In this document: piece by piece, positions 1 to 10,073 of the stretch
Position numbering within the stretch: the first letter of the stretch is position 1
Layout of the letters: every line of letters starts with the position of its first letter
Origin: Coriobacteriaceae bacterium AM113-163
GTDB taxonomy: Bacteria > Actinomycetota > Coriobacteriia > Coriobacteriales > Coriobacteriaceae
Assembly: GCA_027673765.1 (NCBI GenBank)
Contig: JAQDWB010000002.1
Span: 1,743-65,742, forward strand
DNA length: 64,000 nucleotides
Direction: 5' to 3'
The notes under the pieces: generated by a model
Database searches by the model: none
Seen by the model: the letters and a program-made list of their open reading frames with translations, nothing else
What the model was told of the DNA's origin: nothing
Made by a program: the position numbers and the translations under genes

Positions 1-79
1 TAAGTGCCGGCTGGCTGCATTAGGAGTATCATCGTCTGCGCAAATAAGCACGAAAGAGCATATTAGAGATTGAGAGCGT

Positions 80-1462
80 ATGACAGACACCGCATCTAAG
101 CACATTGACATGACCACCGGCTCGCTATGGCGCAATATTCCCCTGTTCGCCTTCCCCGTGGCCGCCACGAGCATCTTGGAGCAGCTGTCGAACCTCATCG
201 CCACGGTCATCATCGGTAACTTCTCGGGCGACCAGGGAACCCTCGCCATGGCGGCGGTCGGCTCCAATGTTCCGCTTACCAGTCTTATGCTCAACCTTTT
301 TATTGGCATGTCGCTTGGCTCCAACGTGGTCATCGCCAACGCTATCGGTCGCAACGATCAGAACATGGTCAAACGCGCCGTCCATACCTCGATTTTAATG
401 GCGCTCGTGGGCTTTGTCGTCATCGCGCTGGGCGAGATCTTTGCCGAGCCCATGCTCGCCGCGCTCAACGTTCCTGCCGAAACCATGCCTCTCGCTTCGC
501 TCTACCTGCGCGTCTTTTTGCTGAGCATGCCCTCGATCTTGCTCTACAACTTTGAGGCCGCGATCTTCCGCTCCGTCGGCATCACCCGCATGCCGCTGCA
601 GGCGCTTGCCGTGTCCACCGTCCTCAACATTGGCCTGGACCTCATCTTTGTCCCCGTGCTCCACTGGGGCGTCGCAGGTGTCGCCATCGCCACCGCCATC
701 GCCTATACCGTCAGCGCCGTCACGCTCTTTATCCGTCTGCTCAAGACCGATTCCGTCGTCCGCGTCACCCTGCGCGATCTGGCTATCGACCCCGTCGCCC
801 TCAAGCGCATCGTTAAGATCGGCCTGCCCGCCGGTATCCAAAGCGCCGTCTTTGCCGTCGCCAACATCATCATCCAGTCCGCCATCAACAGCTTGGGCAC
901 CGAGGTCATGGCGGCATCCAGCGCTGCCATGAGCCTGGAGTATGTGTGCTACAACCTGCTCAACAGCTTTAGCCAGGCTTGCACCACCTTTGTGGGACAA
1001 AACCACGGCGCGCGCCAGATCGACCGCTGCACCAAGACGCTCAAGGTCTGCCTGGTCGAAGGCGGCATCGTTGCACTCACCACGATTATCGTCATCGTCG
1101 GTCTGGGGCGCGAGATCCTGGCGTTGTTCAACAGCGATCCCAACATCGTCTCGATCGGCTATATCCGCGTGTGTTCGATCTTCCCGGCGTACGCCTTTAG
1201 CATGTTCTACGAAAACATGTCCGGTTATCTGCGCGGCTTTGGCATCTCGCTCATGCCCGCCCTCATCACCATGATTTGCGTCTGCGGCATCCGCTTCTAC
1301 TGGGTATTCTGCGTGTTCCCGCACTTCCGCACCTTTGCGAACATCATGATGGTCTACCCCATCAGCCTGGGCACCACGGCGTTCTTTATGGTCGTGGCGG
1401 TACTACTCTGCCACCCGGCACGCACCTATCGCGCCGCCCAAGCCAAAGCGACAGCCCGCTAA
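80..1462 (+). CDS. MATE family multidrug/Na+ efflux transporter
   Basis: The 460-residue protein is almost entirely hydrophobic, with about twelve membrane segments in two similar halves, the size and layout of MATE (MatE) exporters. These expel cationic drugs or metabolites in exchange for Na+ or H+. The N-terminal half has the typical sequence around FPVAATSILEQLSNLIATVI, and the second half begins again near residue 235 with IVKIGLPAGIQSAVFAVANI. The start is the ATG at 80, preceded by a modest GAGAG-like ribosome site. The converging LysR gene ends 28 bases downstream, so this is a single-gene unit in the window. The substrate cannot be told from sequence. Confidence 0.93.
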   Translation: MTDTASKHIDMTTGSLWRNIPLFAFPVAATSILEQLSNLIATVIIGNFSGDQGTLAMAAVGSNVPLTSLMLNLFIGMSLGSNVVIANAIGRNDQNMVKRAVHTSILMALVGFVVIALGEIFAEPMLAALNVPAETMPLASLYLRVFLLSMPSILLYNFEAAIFRSVGITRMPLQALAVSTVLNIGLDLIFVPVLHWGVAGVAIATAIAYTVSAVTLFIRLLKTDSVVRVTLRDLAIDPVALKRIVKIGLPAGIQSAVFAVANIIIQSAINSLGTEVMAASSAAMSLEYVCYNLLNSFSQACTTFVGQNHGARQIDRCTKTLKVCLVEGGIVALTTIIVIVGLGREILALFNSDPNIVSIGYIRVCSIFPAYAFSMFYENMSGYLRGFGISLMPALITMICVCGIRFYWVFCVFPHFRTFANIMMVYPISLGTTAFFMVVAVLLCHPARTYRAAQAKATAR

Positions 1463-1489
1463 ACACCGCACTCAACGCCATGCCAGTCA

Positions 1490-2356
1490 TTAATTGACAA
1501 TATGTGAGCTCATATAGTCGATAAAGTGCCTCGTGGCGATAGGCATGGTGTCCCAGCTGCGCCAGGCTGCCACTACGTCACGCGAGGGAGCGTGCACGAT
1601 GGGACGCACGCGAATATCGGCCCTCATGCCCTCGACGGTACGGCGATACAGCATACTCACGCCTAGGCCCTCCTCCACCATCGCCATGATGGTGTAGTCG
1701 TCGGTCACCTCGCTCGTCACGTGCGGCGACAGCCCATGCGCCGCGAATGCATCGAGCACCAGGCTCTGTTCGCCCTCATCCAGCAGCACAAACGGCTCGG
1801 ACGCCAGGTCGGCGAGCGTCACCTTTTCCTTTGCCGTCAGCGGATGCGCGGCCGGCAACAGTGCTACCAACTCATCGTGATAGACCACGCGCTTCTCGAG
1901 CCCAGCAGTAAATCCGCGTGCCGTAAAGCAAAAATCAACCACGCCATCGTGCACCCACTGGGCATTGCGCGTGTAATCGCCCTGTTTGAGCGTAAAGCGT
2001 ACACCCGGATGCAGGGCACCAAAGTCGCGGATCACGCGCGGCAACACGGTGCGGCTCACGTTGGTAAACGTTGCGATACGAATATCAGTCGAGGAGAGTC
2101 CCAGCAATTCCTGGCGCTTGCCCTCAAGCTCGGCCTCGGCAGTTACAATCTGGCGCAGATACGGCAGGTACTGCTTGCCGTCGCGCGTAAGCGAAACGCC
2201 CTGCTTGCCGCGCTCGATAAGCGTGGTACCCAGCTCGCGCTCGAGCGCTTTGACGGCCTGGCTCACCGCGCTTTGCGTATAGCCCAGCTCATCGGCTGCA
2301 CCCTTAAGACTGCCGCGATCGACCACCATACAAACAATCTGATACCGCGATGCCAT
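1490..2356 (-). CDS. LysR family transcriptional regulator
   Basis: The 288-residue protein has an N-terminal winged helix-turn-helix (about residues 1-60, with GAADELGYTQSAVSQAVKAL as the recognition region) followed by a LysR substrate-binding domain (about 90-285). It is full length for the family. It lies divergent to the EamA transporter at 2515, the classic LysR arrangement, so it probably controls that gene in response to the transported metabolite and also its own expression. The effector is unknown. No truncation or odd composition is seen. Confidence 0.93.
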   Translation of the reverse strand: MASRYQIVCMVVDRGSLKGAADELGYTQSAVSQAVKALERELGTTLIERGKQGVSLTRDGKQYLPYLRQIVTAEAELEGKRQELLGLSSTDIRIATFTNVSRTVLPRVIRDFGALHPGVRFTLKQGDYTRNAQWVHDGVVDFCFTARGFTAGLEKRVVYHDELVALLPAAHPLTAKEKVTLADLASEPFVLLDEGEQSLVLDAFAAHGLSPHVTSEVTDDYTIMAMVEEGLGVSMLYRRTVEGMRADIRVRPIVHAPSRDVVAAWRSWDTMPIATRHFIDYMSSHIVN

Positions 2357-2412
2357 CGTACCTCCACATCGACGTAGCCGTAAAACGTTTTGCCAGCGCT
2401 TTTCCCGCCTAC

Positions 2413-2428
2413 ATTAGTATTACTTAAT
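2413..2428. promoter_or_regulatory. Possible LysR-type operator between divergent genes
   Basis: The spacer between the LysR gene and the EamA gene is AT-richer than its surroundings. It holds ATTAGTATTACTTAAT, an interrupted dyad (ATTA-N8-TAAT) of the size LysR proteins bind. The assignment rests on position and weak symmetry only. Confidence 0.3.
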
Positions 2429-2514
2429 CATACTGAAGATACATTCGCTTTACTACATCTAAATCTGGGAGCAGAATCCTTTTTGCGAAACCGTTCTGTA
2501 ACAAAAGGAGTCCC

Positions 2515-3417
2515 ATGGATCGCAAAAAAGCAATCGCGCTCTCGTTTTCCGTTCCCGTCGCATGGGGCTTTTCGTATCCCCTCATGAAGATCGGCATGGA
2601 CAGCATGAACGCCACGAGCATCGTTGCGCTGCGCTGCATCATCGCCTTTGCGGCCTGCCTGTTGCTCTTCCACAAGCGCGCTTTCCGCATCAACCGCGAC
2701 CTGATGGTTCGCGCCGCCATCATCGGCGCCATCATGGCAACCGAGCTCACCTGCATGTGCTTGGGCTCCAGCCTTACCTCCGCCTCCACCGCCGGCTTTT
2801 TGCAGAGCCTGACGGTCGTGATCGTGCCGTTTGCCAACGCCGCCCTGCTGCGTCGCGCCCCCGAGCGCAAGGTACTCATCGGCACCGCCATCGTCACCTG
2901 CGGTATGCTGCTGCTCTCGGGTGCCGACTTTACCAGCCTGAATCCCGGCGCGATCATCATGCTGCTCTCCGCTTTTGTCTATGCCGGCCATATCATTGTG
3001 GCGAAGCGCTTTGTCGAAGATGTCGACCCGCTGGCTCTGGGCGTTTGGCAGCTGGGCTTTGGCGGCCTGTTCTCGGGCATCGCCGCATTTGCCTTTGGCG
3101 GTTTCACGCTTCCCGGCACGCCGGGCGAGGTCGTGGTCGTCGTCGCACTCGCGCTCATCTGCTCTGCCTACGGCTTTATCACCCAAACGCTCGCGCAGCC
3201 CCACGTGCCCGCCGAGACCACCGGCTTTGCCTTCTCGCTCGAGCCGGTCTGCTCCGCCGTCTTCTCGTTCTTCCTGGTCGGCGAGGTCCTGAGCCCCATC
3301 GCCTTCTTTGGCGCCGCCCTCATCCTCACCGGTGTCATGGTGGCAACCGTCGAGCTTCCTCGTCTTCGCGCACATGAACACGCTCGCATGGCAGGAGCGC
3401 CCGAGCGCGTCTCGTAG
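2515..3417 (+). CDS. EamA/DMT family metabolite transporter
   Basis: The 300-residue protein has about ten membrane segments in two EamA repeats (roughly residues 5-140 and 150-285), the standard drug/metabolite transporter architecture. It starts with MDRKKAIALSFSVPVAWGFS and is preceded by a strong AAAGGAG ribosome site six bases before the ATG. It is divergent from a LysR gene that is its likely regulator. Members export amino acids, nucleobases or other small metabolites, but nothing here fixes the substrate. Confidence 0.9.
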   Translation: MDRKKAIALSFSVPVAWGFSYPLMKIGMDSMNATSIVALRCIIAFAACLLLFHKRAFRINRDLMVRAAIIGAIMATELTCMCLGSSLTSASTAGFLQSLTVVIVPFANAALLRRAPERKVLIGTAIVTCGMLLLSGADFTSLNPGAIIMLLSAFVYAGHIIVAKRFVEDVDPLALGVWQLGFGGLFSGIAAFAFGGFTLPGTPGEVVVVVALALICSAYGFITQTLAQPHVPAETTGFAFSLEPVCSAVFSFFLVGEVLSPIAFFGAALILTGVMVATVELPRLRAHEHARMAGAPERVS

Positions 3418-3505
3418 ACCCCACTCTTCATACAGCCGTGGCATAAAGGCAACCGGTGCGCCTTTACAATAGATGCCAACAGAGCATCTGCCATAAAGGA
3501 GCCCC

Positions 3506-4231
3506 ATGGACACCGCAACCCGCGACCGCAACATAGCAACTTGGTTGGGCGATGCGCCGCAGCCGGTACGTGACACGACGAACCAGCTGCTCGAGCGCAT
3601 CGCCCTTTTACGTGCCGAGCAGACTATCTACCCGGCACAAGACGACATCCTCAATGCCCTCGCCTACACGCCGGCAGACCAAGCCAAAGTTGTCATCTTG
3701 GGTCAAGACCCCTATCACGGACCCAACCAGGCCATGGGGCTTTCGTTCTCGGTCCCCGCGACGCAAACCAAACTGCCGCCGAGCCTGCGCAACATCTATA
3801 AGGAACTCAGCGCCGATCTGGGCTGCCCCATCCCCGCCACGGGAGACCTGACCCCATGGGCACAACAGGGCGTCCTGCTCCTCAACACTACGCTCACCGT
3901 GCGCGAGCATGCCGCGAACTCACACGCCAAGCTGGGCTGGAGCACGCTCACCGACTACGTTATCGAACGCTGCTGTCAGCTGCCCCAGCCGGTCGTCTTT
4001 TTGGCATGGGGCCGCTTTGCCCAGCAGATGGTCGAGGGCAAGCTCGCCGCGACCGGCGCGGGCAAGGCGGGCGGCAAGTTCTGCCTTGCCTCCACGCACC
4101 CCTCGCCGCTTTCGGCCAACCGTGCCACGGCAGAACTCCCCGCTTTTATGGGGTCGCGCCCCTTCTCGGCAGCCAATCGGCTACTCGAACAGCACGGCTC
4201 GACCCCCGTCAACTGGACTTGCCTCGGCTAA
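3506..4231 (+). CDS. ung: Uracil-DNA glycosylase
   Basis: The protein removes uracil from DNA as the first step of base excision repair. It is 241 residues long, the usual length for family 1 UDG. The water-activating motif GQDPYHGP is at residues 66-73 (catalytic Asp68), and the DNA-binding leucine-loop motif HPSPLS is present near the C-terminus. The ATG at 3506 follows a good AAAGGAG site. A strong hairpin terminator follows immediately, so it is probably a single-gene transcript. Confidence 0.97.
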   Translation: MDTATRDRNIATWLGDAPQPVRDTTNQLLERIALLRAEQTIYPAQDDILNALAYTPADQAKVVILGQDPYHGPNQAMGLSFSVPATQTKLPPSLRNIYKELSADLGCPIPATGDLTPWAQQGVLLLNTTLTVREHAANSHAKLGWSTLTDYVIERCCQLPQPVVFLAWGRFAQQMVEGKLAATGAGKAGGKFCLASTHPSPLSANRATAELPAFMGSRPFSAANRLLEQHGSTPVNWTCLG

Positions 4232-4244
4232 AAACCGATACATC

Positions 4245-4282
4245 AAAAACGCGCCCGACGGCTTTCCATCGGGCGCGTTTCC
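4245..4282. terminator. Bidirectional terminator between ung and the SDR gene
   Basis: GCGCCCGA and TCGGGCGC form a perfect eight-base stem, flanked by AAAAC and GTTT, so T-rich tails exist in both directions. It separates two converging genes and even touches the SDR stop codon. Confidence 0.8.
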
Positions 4283-4962
4283 TATTCGGGCCAGATAAAC
4301 TGTGTGCGGCCGGCCTCGCCGCCATCGATCAGCAGGCTCTGCCCGGTCATAAACCGGTTGGTCACGCCCACAAAGTAGATCCACTCGGCGATCTCTTGGG
4401 CGGTGGCCCAGCGTTTAAGCGGTGTGAGCTCCATAATCTGGTTCCACAGGCGTTCGTCTTCCATCACGCAACGGTTGAGCGGCGTGATAACGCCGCCCGG
4501 GTCCACGCTGTTGGCGATGGCCCGCGGCGCCAGGCGGTTTGCAAGGTTCTTGGTGTAGGCGATAATGCCGCCTTTGCTGGCAGCATAGGCGGGAAACTCC
4601 GATCCCGTATGTCCGCTCGCCGACCCCACATTGACCACGGATTTGATAGCCGGCGTCGGCTTGGCGGCAAGCCCCTCCCCCACAAAGGCGTAGCGCTCGG
4701 TCACGTTGATGGTGCCACGCAGGTTGGCGGCGATGTCATCGGCCGAATCCTGCGTACCGGCAACGTTCACGATTACCTGAGGCTCAAGGTTGCCCGGAAA
4801 CGAGTCCGGCTCGCGGACATCAACGATCAGATGGCGGTAGCGCTCGTGTTCGATCGCCGCCGGCAGCAGATCAAAGCCCACGACCTCGTGACCCTCGTCC
4901 AAAAAGCGCTGCACGCACGCGGCTCCGATACCGCCCGAAGCGCCCGTGATCAAAACCCGCAT
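4282..4962 (-). CDS. Short-chain dehydrogenase/reductase
   Basis: The 226-residue SDR has the Rossmann cofactor motif TGASGGIGA near residue 6, a catalytic serine in NVGSASG and the YAASK (YxxxK) catalytic pair. These support an NAD(P)-dependent oxidoreductase. The C-terminal part (MTGQSLLIDGG) is the normal end of classical SDRs. It begins nine bases after the VUT transporter stops on the same strand, so the two are almost certainly co-transcribed. Such a partner for a queuosine-precursor transporter is not standard, and the substrate is unknown. Confidence 0.88.
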   Translation of the reverse strand: MRVLITGASGGIGAACVQRFLDEGHEVVGFDLLPAAIEHERYRHLIVDVREPDSFPGNLEPQVIVNVAGTQDSADDIAANLRGTINVTERYAFVGEGLAAKPTPAIKSVVNVGSASGHTGSEFPAYAASKGGIIAYTKNLANRLAPRAIANSVDPGGVITPLNRCVMEDERLWNQIMELTPLKRWATAQEIAEWIYFVGVTNRFMTGQSLLIDGGEAGRTQFIWPE

Positions 4963-4971
4963 ACTTGCTCC

Positions 4972-5694
4972 TTAGGCGGTTGCGTGGCGCTCGAGGTACT
5001 CGGCGCCCACGTTCTCGCGCTCCCAGCCACGCACAACCTTGTAGCCCACGGGGCTCAGGAAGACCTCGCACAGCAGCTCGGCGACGGCGCCCGTCAGCGA
5101 GCACATAATGACCTGCACCCAAGTCCAACCAAAGAACGTGTGGCTCACCACAATGGCAAAGACCAGGTTGTCGATAAACTGGCCAACACCCGTGGACACA
5201 TAGGAGCGGAAGGCGAAGCTCGCAAAGTTATTCTTTTTGAGCATACGGCCGAGCGACTGGTTGAGCGTGGAGTTAACCACGGCAGAAACGAGCATTGCCA
5301 GCGAAGAGCCCAGCACCACGTACCAGGTGCCGCCGATGGTGGCGTTAAGGGCGGTGTTGACCTCGATCATATCCGTGTCGTAGTAGGCGCCCCACATGCC
5401 GGGCGTGAGAGAGCATGCCCAAAAGCACAGGCTCACAGCCAGGTTGACCAGCAGCGCGAGGATAGAGATTTTGATGGATGCCTTAGCGCCAAAGCGCTTG
5501 CAGATCATGTCCTGGCACAAAAACGAAACCCAGCTCACCACAAAGCCGCAATCGAGTGCCAGATACGGCAGGCTGATGAGCTCTTTGTTGGCCAGCAGGT
5601 TCATCATGATGACGCTCACGAAAAACAGCGAAACCGTTGCCGCGGGAATGCTCCGCAACAGGACCTTATAGTCCTCCATGACCTTCTTGATCAT
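4972..5694 (-). CDS. VUT family (YhhQ/DUF165) queuosine-precursor transporter
   Basis: The 240-residue integral membrane protein has about six membrane segments and the sequence features of the vitamin-uptake-transporter family (polar N-terminal helix, QFIDNLVF-type segment, C-terminal VGYKVV). Family members such as YhhQ take up 7-cyano- or 7-aminomethyl-deazaguanine for queuosine synthesis. The start codon follows AAAGGAG. The leader has a sigma-70-like promoter and a candidate preQ1-I aptamer ending close to the ribosome site, consistent with repression by the imported precursor. The SDR gene lies just downstream in the same operon. Confidence 0.85.
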   Translation of the reverse strand: MIKKVMEDYKVLLRSIPAATVSLFFVSVIMMNLLANKELISLPYLALDCGFVVSWVSFLCQDMICKRFGAKASIKISILALLVNLAVSLCFWACSLTPGMWGAYYDTDMIEVNTALNATIGGTWYVVLGSSLAMLVSAVVNSTLNQSLGRMLKKNNFASFAFRSYVSTGVGQFIDNLVFAIVVSHTFFGWTWVQVIMCSLTGAVAELLCEVFLSPVGYKVVRGWERENVGAEYLERHATA

Positions 5695-5710
5695 TGTGTA
5701 CTCCTTTGGT

Positions 5711-5751
5711 TTTAGGTTTAACGAGCAGGATATCGGACCCGAACTGCTCGG
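5711..5751 (-). promoter_or_regulatory. Candidate preQ1-I riboswitch upstream of the VUT transporter
   Basis: On the minus strand a seven-base stem CGAGCAG / CTGCTCG is followed by an A-rich tail TTAAACCTAAAACC and then AAAGGAG. The loop begins UUC, as in preQ1-I aptamers. Loop GGGU can pair with tail ACCU, giving the small H-type pseudoknot that defines the class. The tail runs into the ribosome site, suggesting translational control. The short A-rich segment differs from consensus, so this is a hypothesis supported mainly by architecture and the nature of the downstream gene. Confidence 0.45.
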
Positions 5752-5779
5752 ACGCCCCGGTCTTGAGACGACGGTGGGT

Positions 5780-5808
5780 ATGATAGCCGCTCACACGGCA
5801 TCAGGCAA
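5780..5808 (-). promoter_or_regulatory. Promoter of the VUT-SDR operon
   Basis: Minus-strand TTGCCT (5803-5808) and TATCAT (5780-5785) are separated by 17 bases. Transcription would begin near 5773, about 20 bases before the candidate aptamer. Confidence 0.6.
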
Positions 5809-5850
5809 GCAAGCGGCGCGGCGGCACCGCAGGGCCACGGCGCCGATGCG

Positions 5851-7464
<1,614 letters not shown>

Positions 7465-7601
7465 GCGGATCCTTTCTTGCATTGAGTGCATTACGTCGTT
7501 GTAACCGCACTATTGTAGCCGCGAAAGCCCGCCATAGGGCACCTATCAGGACAAATTCATTAGCCAAGCTCGCTGTGTTGTGGGCCGCTGCTTCAAGGAC
7601 T

Positions 7602-7914
7602 GTCTCAATCTGTAACATCTAGCCGCCAAAATCGACTCCAGATGTTACAGATCGAGATAAACGGCTGGGAAGATCGACGCCGTCTCAATCTCTTTCTCAA
7701 TCTGTAACAGGAAGACGGGTTTTGAGCCTCCACCTGTTACAGATCGAGATAAACAAGCAGGCGGACAACCAATGTCTCAATCTGTAACAGATAGCCGCCA
7801 AAATCGGGGCTAAGTGTTACAGATTGAGACAAACAGGCAGGAAGGTCGGGGCTGTCTCAATCTGTAACATCTAACTGCCAAAATCGGCTCCAGATGTTAC
7901 AGATCGAGACAAAC
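7602..7914. repeat. Four tandemly arranged palindromic repeats (REP/BIME-like)
   Basis: Four hairpin units lie at about 7602-7662, 7694-7754, 7774-7834 and 7854-7914. Each begins TCTCAATCTGTAACA and ends with its near-complement TGTTACAGATCGAGA, enclosing about 25-30 bases. In units 1, 3 and 4 the loop is also conserved (ATCT/ATAG..GCCAAAATCG), while unit 2 has a different loop and a duplicated partial left arm at 7682. Units are spaced 80-92 bases. The stretch 7465-8024 contains no other gene. Confidence 0.85.
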
Positions 7915-7946
7915 GAACGAAGGGACAGACGAGCCCACATTTCCTC

Positions 7947-7979
7947 TTGCATAACTGTGCATAGTGTATATATACTGTG
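7947..7979 (+). promoter_or_regulatory. Promoter and operator of the GntR/ABC operon
   Basis: TTGCAT (7947-7952) and TATACT (7971-7976) are 18 bases apart. A pseudo-palindrome centred on GTGTATATATACT (7960-7979, 16 of 20 positions symmetrical) covers the -10 box. This is where a YtrA-type GntR repressor would act on its own operon. Confidence 0.55.
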
Positions 7980-8024
7980 CTTACCGGTTATATACACGTG
8001 TAGCCCAACAGCTAAGGAGCCGCT

Positions 8025-8405
8025 GTGGACATCATCCTATCCAATTCGAGCGACAAGCCCATCTACGAGCAGATAACCTCGCAGGTCAAAGCCCAGATCC
8101 TTTCGGGCGCACTCGCTGCGGGAGCCAAGCTCCCCAGTATCCGCGCGCTGGCGAGCGACCTGGGCGTGAGCGTCATCACCACCAAGCGCGCCTACGCCGA
8201 CCTGGAGCAACTCGGCTTTATCTGCACCGTGCAGGGCAAGGGCTGTTTTGTCGCCGAGGGCAACCAAGAACTCTTGCGCGAAAACCAGCTCTGCCATATC
8301 GAAGAGCTGCTTGCGAAAGCGGCGAGCCAAGCCGAAGCCTTGGGCGTCACGCGCGACAAGCTGCACGAGATGCTCGACCTCGTAGCCCCCGAAACCATGC
8401 AGTAG
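8025..8405 (+). CDS. GntR family regulator, YtrA-like
   Basis: The 126-residue protein is the short GntR type: an N-terminal winged helix (residues about 8-75, KLPSIRALASDLGVSVITTK as the recognition region) with only a small dimerisation tail. This is typical of YtrA repressors that sit first in ABC-transporter operons. A GTG start at 8025 follows CTAAGGAG. The ABC ATPase gene starts 24 bases after its stop, so it is the autoregulated first gene of a three-gene operon. Confidence 0.92.
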   Translation: MDIILSNSSDKPIYEQITSQVKAQILSGALAAGAKLPSIRALASDLGVSVITTKRAYADLEQLGFICTVQGKGCFVAEGNQELLRENQLCHIEELLAKAASQAEALGVTRDKLHEMLDLVAPETMQ

Positions 8406-8428
8406 CCATCTGCAAGAAAGGCTATACC

Positions 8429-9310
8429 ATGCAAAACTTGCTAGAAATCAAAGGCATCTCACGCCGTGTGAGCGACCGTTTTTCGCTACGCGACGTCACG
8501 CTCGCCGTGGAGCCTGGCCAGATCGTTGGCTTTGTTGGTGCCAACGGTGCTGGCAAAACAACGACGATTCGAGCCGCGCTCGGGCTTATCAAACTCGATG
8601 CCGGCGAGGTGCGCCTGTTTGGGCAGCGCTGTGGCGCCGAGGCGCCCGATGAATCGCAACGCCACCTGCGCTCCCGCGTCGGTCTTGTCCTGGACACGTG
8701 TCCTTTCCCCTCCACGCTCAAGGTAGGCCAGATCGAGAGGCTCGTAGGCCCGGCGTACCCCACGTGGAGTAGCGAAACGTTCGCCAGATTTATCGACCGA
8801 TTTGGCCTTGATCCCAAAGCCAAGGTCAAAGACCTCTCCCGCGGCATGGGCATGAAGCTGCAGCTCGCCTGTGCGCTCAGCCACAATGCCAAGCTGCTCG
8901 TTTTGGACGAAGCCACCGCGGGCCTCGATCCCATGGCGCGCGAGGAACTACTCGATGAGCTGCTCGCCTTTGTTTCCGACGGCCAGCGCAGCGTACTGCT
9001 CTCGAGCCACATTACGTCCGACCTCGATCGTACCGCCGACCGCGTCATCTGCATCGATAACGGCTCGATTGTATTTGACCTGCCGCGCGAGGACATTACC
9101 GACCGCGCCGGCATCGCCCACTGTACCCAAGCACAGGCCGCCGAGCTTACGGCTTGCGTCGAAGGCGCCCGTGCCGCCCGCCACGCCTATAGCGTGGACG
9201 TGCTCGTGCCCAACCGTCGCGATACGCTCGAGGCTTTCCCCGAGATTCCCTGCGATCGGGCAACCATTGATGATTATCTTCGCCTCATGCTGAAAGGGGC
9301 TTCGAAATGA
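8429..9310 (+). CDS. ABC transporter ATP-binding protein
   Basis: The 293-residue ATPase has Walker A GANGAGKTT near residue 38, signature region LSRGMGMKLQLACAL and Walker B LLVLDEATAGLDP, followed by an 80-residue C-terminal extension typical of ABC-2 exporter ATPases. The reading frame stays open further upstream, but the ATG at 8429 with an AAGAAAGG site is the natural start, because the upstream part overlaps the GntR gene. Its last four bases overlap the permease start (ATGA), indicating translational coupling. The exported substrate is unknown; YtrA-type operons often respond to cell-envelope stress. Confidence 0.93.
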   Translation: MQNLLEIKGISRRVSDRFSLRDVTLAVEPGQIVGFVGANGAGKTTTIRAALGLIKLDAGEVRLFGQRCGAEAPDESQRHLRSRVGLVLDTCPFPSTLKVGQIERLVGPAYPTWSSETFARFIDRFGLDPKAKVKDLSRGMGMKLQLACALSHNAKLLVLDEATAGLDPMAREELLDELLAFVSDGQRSVLLSSHITSDLDRTADRVICIDNGSIVFDLPREDITDRAGIAHCTQAQAAELTACVEGARAARHAYSVDVLVPNRRDTLEAFPEIPCDRATIDDYLRLMLKGASK

Positions 9311-10005
9311 AACGCGCCTTTATGTCCGAGCTCGCCATCGTTCGCACGCTTATCCCGAGTATCGCGGGCGTCGGCCTGTTCATATTCGTCGTGCTGACTC
9401 TCGCCAACGCATCGGATGGAGATTCCGGCATGAGTGCCGGCGCCTGCGCGGTCAGCGCCATGTCGCCTATCATGGTCATGAGCTCGCTGGCCGGCTTCGA
9501 CAATCAAAACGGATGGGAGCGTTATCGGGCAACGCTGCCCCTCTCGCGCAAAGACATTATTTGTGCCCGCTACCTGTGCATCGTTGTCTTCTCAGCCGTC
9601 ATGGCGTGCGCCGCCGCGCTTTTGAGCATCATCACCCTTCCGTTCTTCGATCACACGGGCATGCCCTCGACGGGACAGATCGTCTTTGAGACCACAATAG
9701 CCTCCGCCGCATCGATGCTCATCTCCCTCATGATGGTGTTTTTGGCACAGCCGCTGTTCTTTCGATTTGGACACATGGAGGCGCTGCGCCTTTCCGTCGG
9801 CCTGTTTGCCCTGCTCGGGTGCCTTGCCATGGCAGCGTTGAGCTCCTCCAACCCCATCAGCAACTGGCTCATATCGATTGCCGGGGCGAATCCCGATCCC
9901 GCCGTCCTCGGCTGCCTGTGCGCAGGAATTGCGGTACTGGCCCTCGTGCTATGTGCACTTAGCTGCATCGTCAGCGCCAAGGTCTACCGGACACGCGACC
10001 TGTAG
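9307..10005 (+). CDS. ABC-2 type permease
   Basis: The 232-residue protein has six membrane segments (about residues 15-35, 48-66, 85-110, 120-145, 155-178 and 195-220). It overlaps the ATPase gene by four bases, so it is the membrane half of the same transporter. It contains the WERYRATLPLSRKDII segment after the second helix, a feature commonly seen in ABC-2 membrane proteins of YtrA operons. The substrate is not predictable. Confidence 0.85.
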   Translation: MKRAFMSELAIVRTLIPSIAGVGLFIFVVLTLANASDGDSGMSAGACAVSAMSPIMVMSSLAGFDNQNGWERYRATLPLSRKDIICARYLCIVVFSAVMACAAALLSIITLPFFDHTGMPSTGQIVFETTIASAASMLISLMMVFLAQPLFFRFGHMEALRLSVGLFALLGCLAMAALSSSNPISNWLISIAGANPDPAVLGCLCAGIAVLALVLCALSCIVSAKVYRTRDL

Positions 10006-10073
10006 GCAAGCGCGGTATCATCGGGCATGCGCCGCAGATCTGGCGCGGTCTTTTATGAGGAGGCGCTCAACCC

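Noticed and set aside
395..1324. 309-residue minus-strand open frame over the MATE gene
   Set aside because: Highly charged Asp/Gly/Arg-rich shadow frame with no recognisable domain.
7602..7914. Regularly spaced repeats resembling a short CRISPR array
   Set aside because: Each unit is itself a complete inverted repeat with about 30-base loops that are partly conserved; there are no unique spacers and no cas genes.
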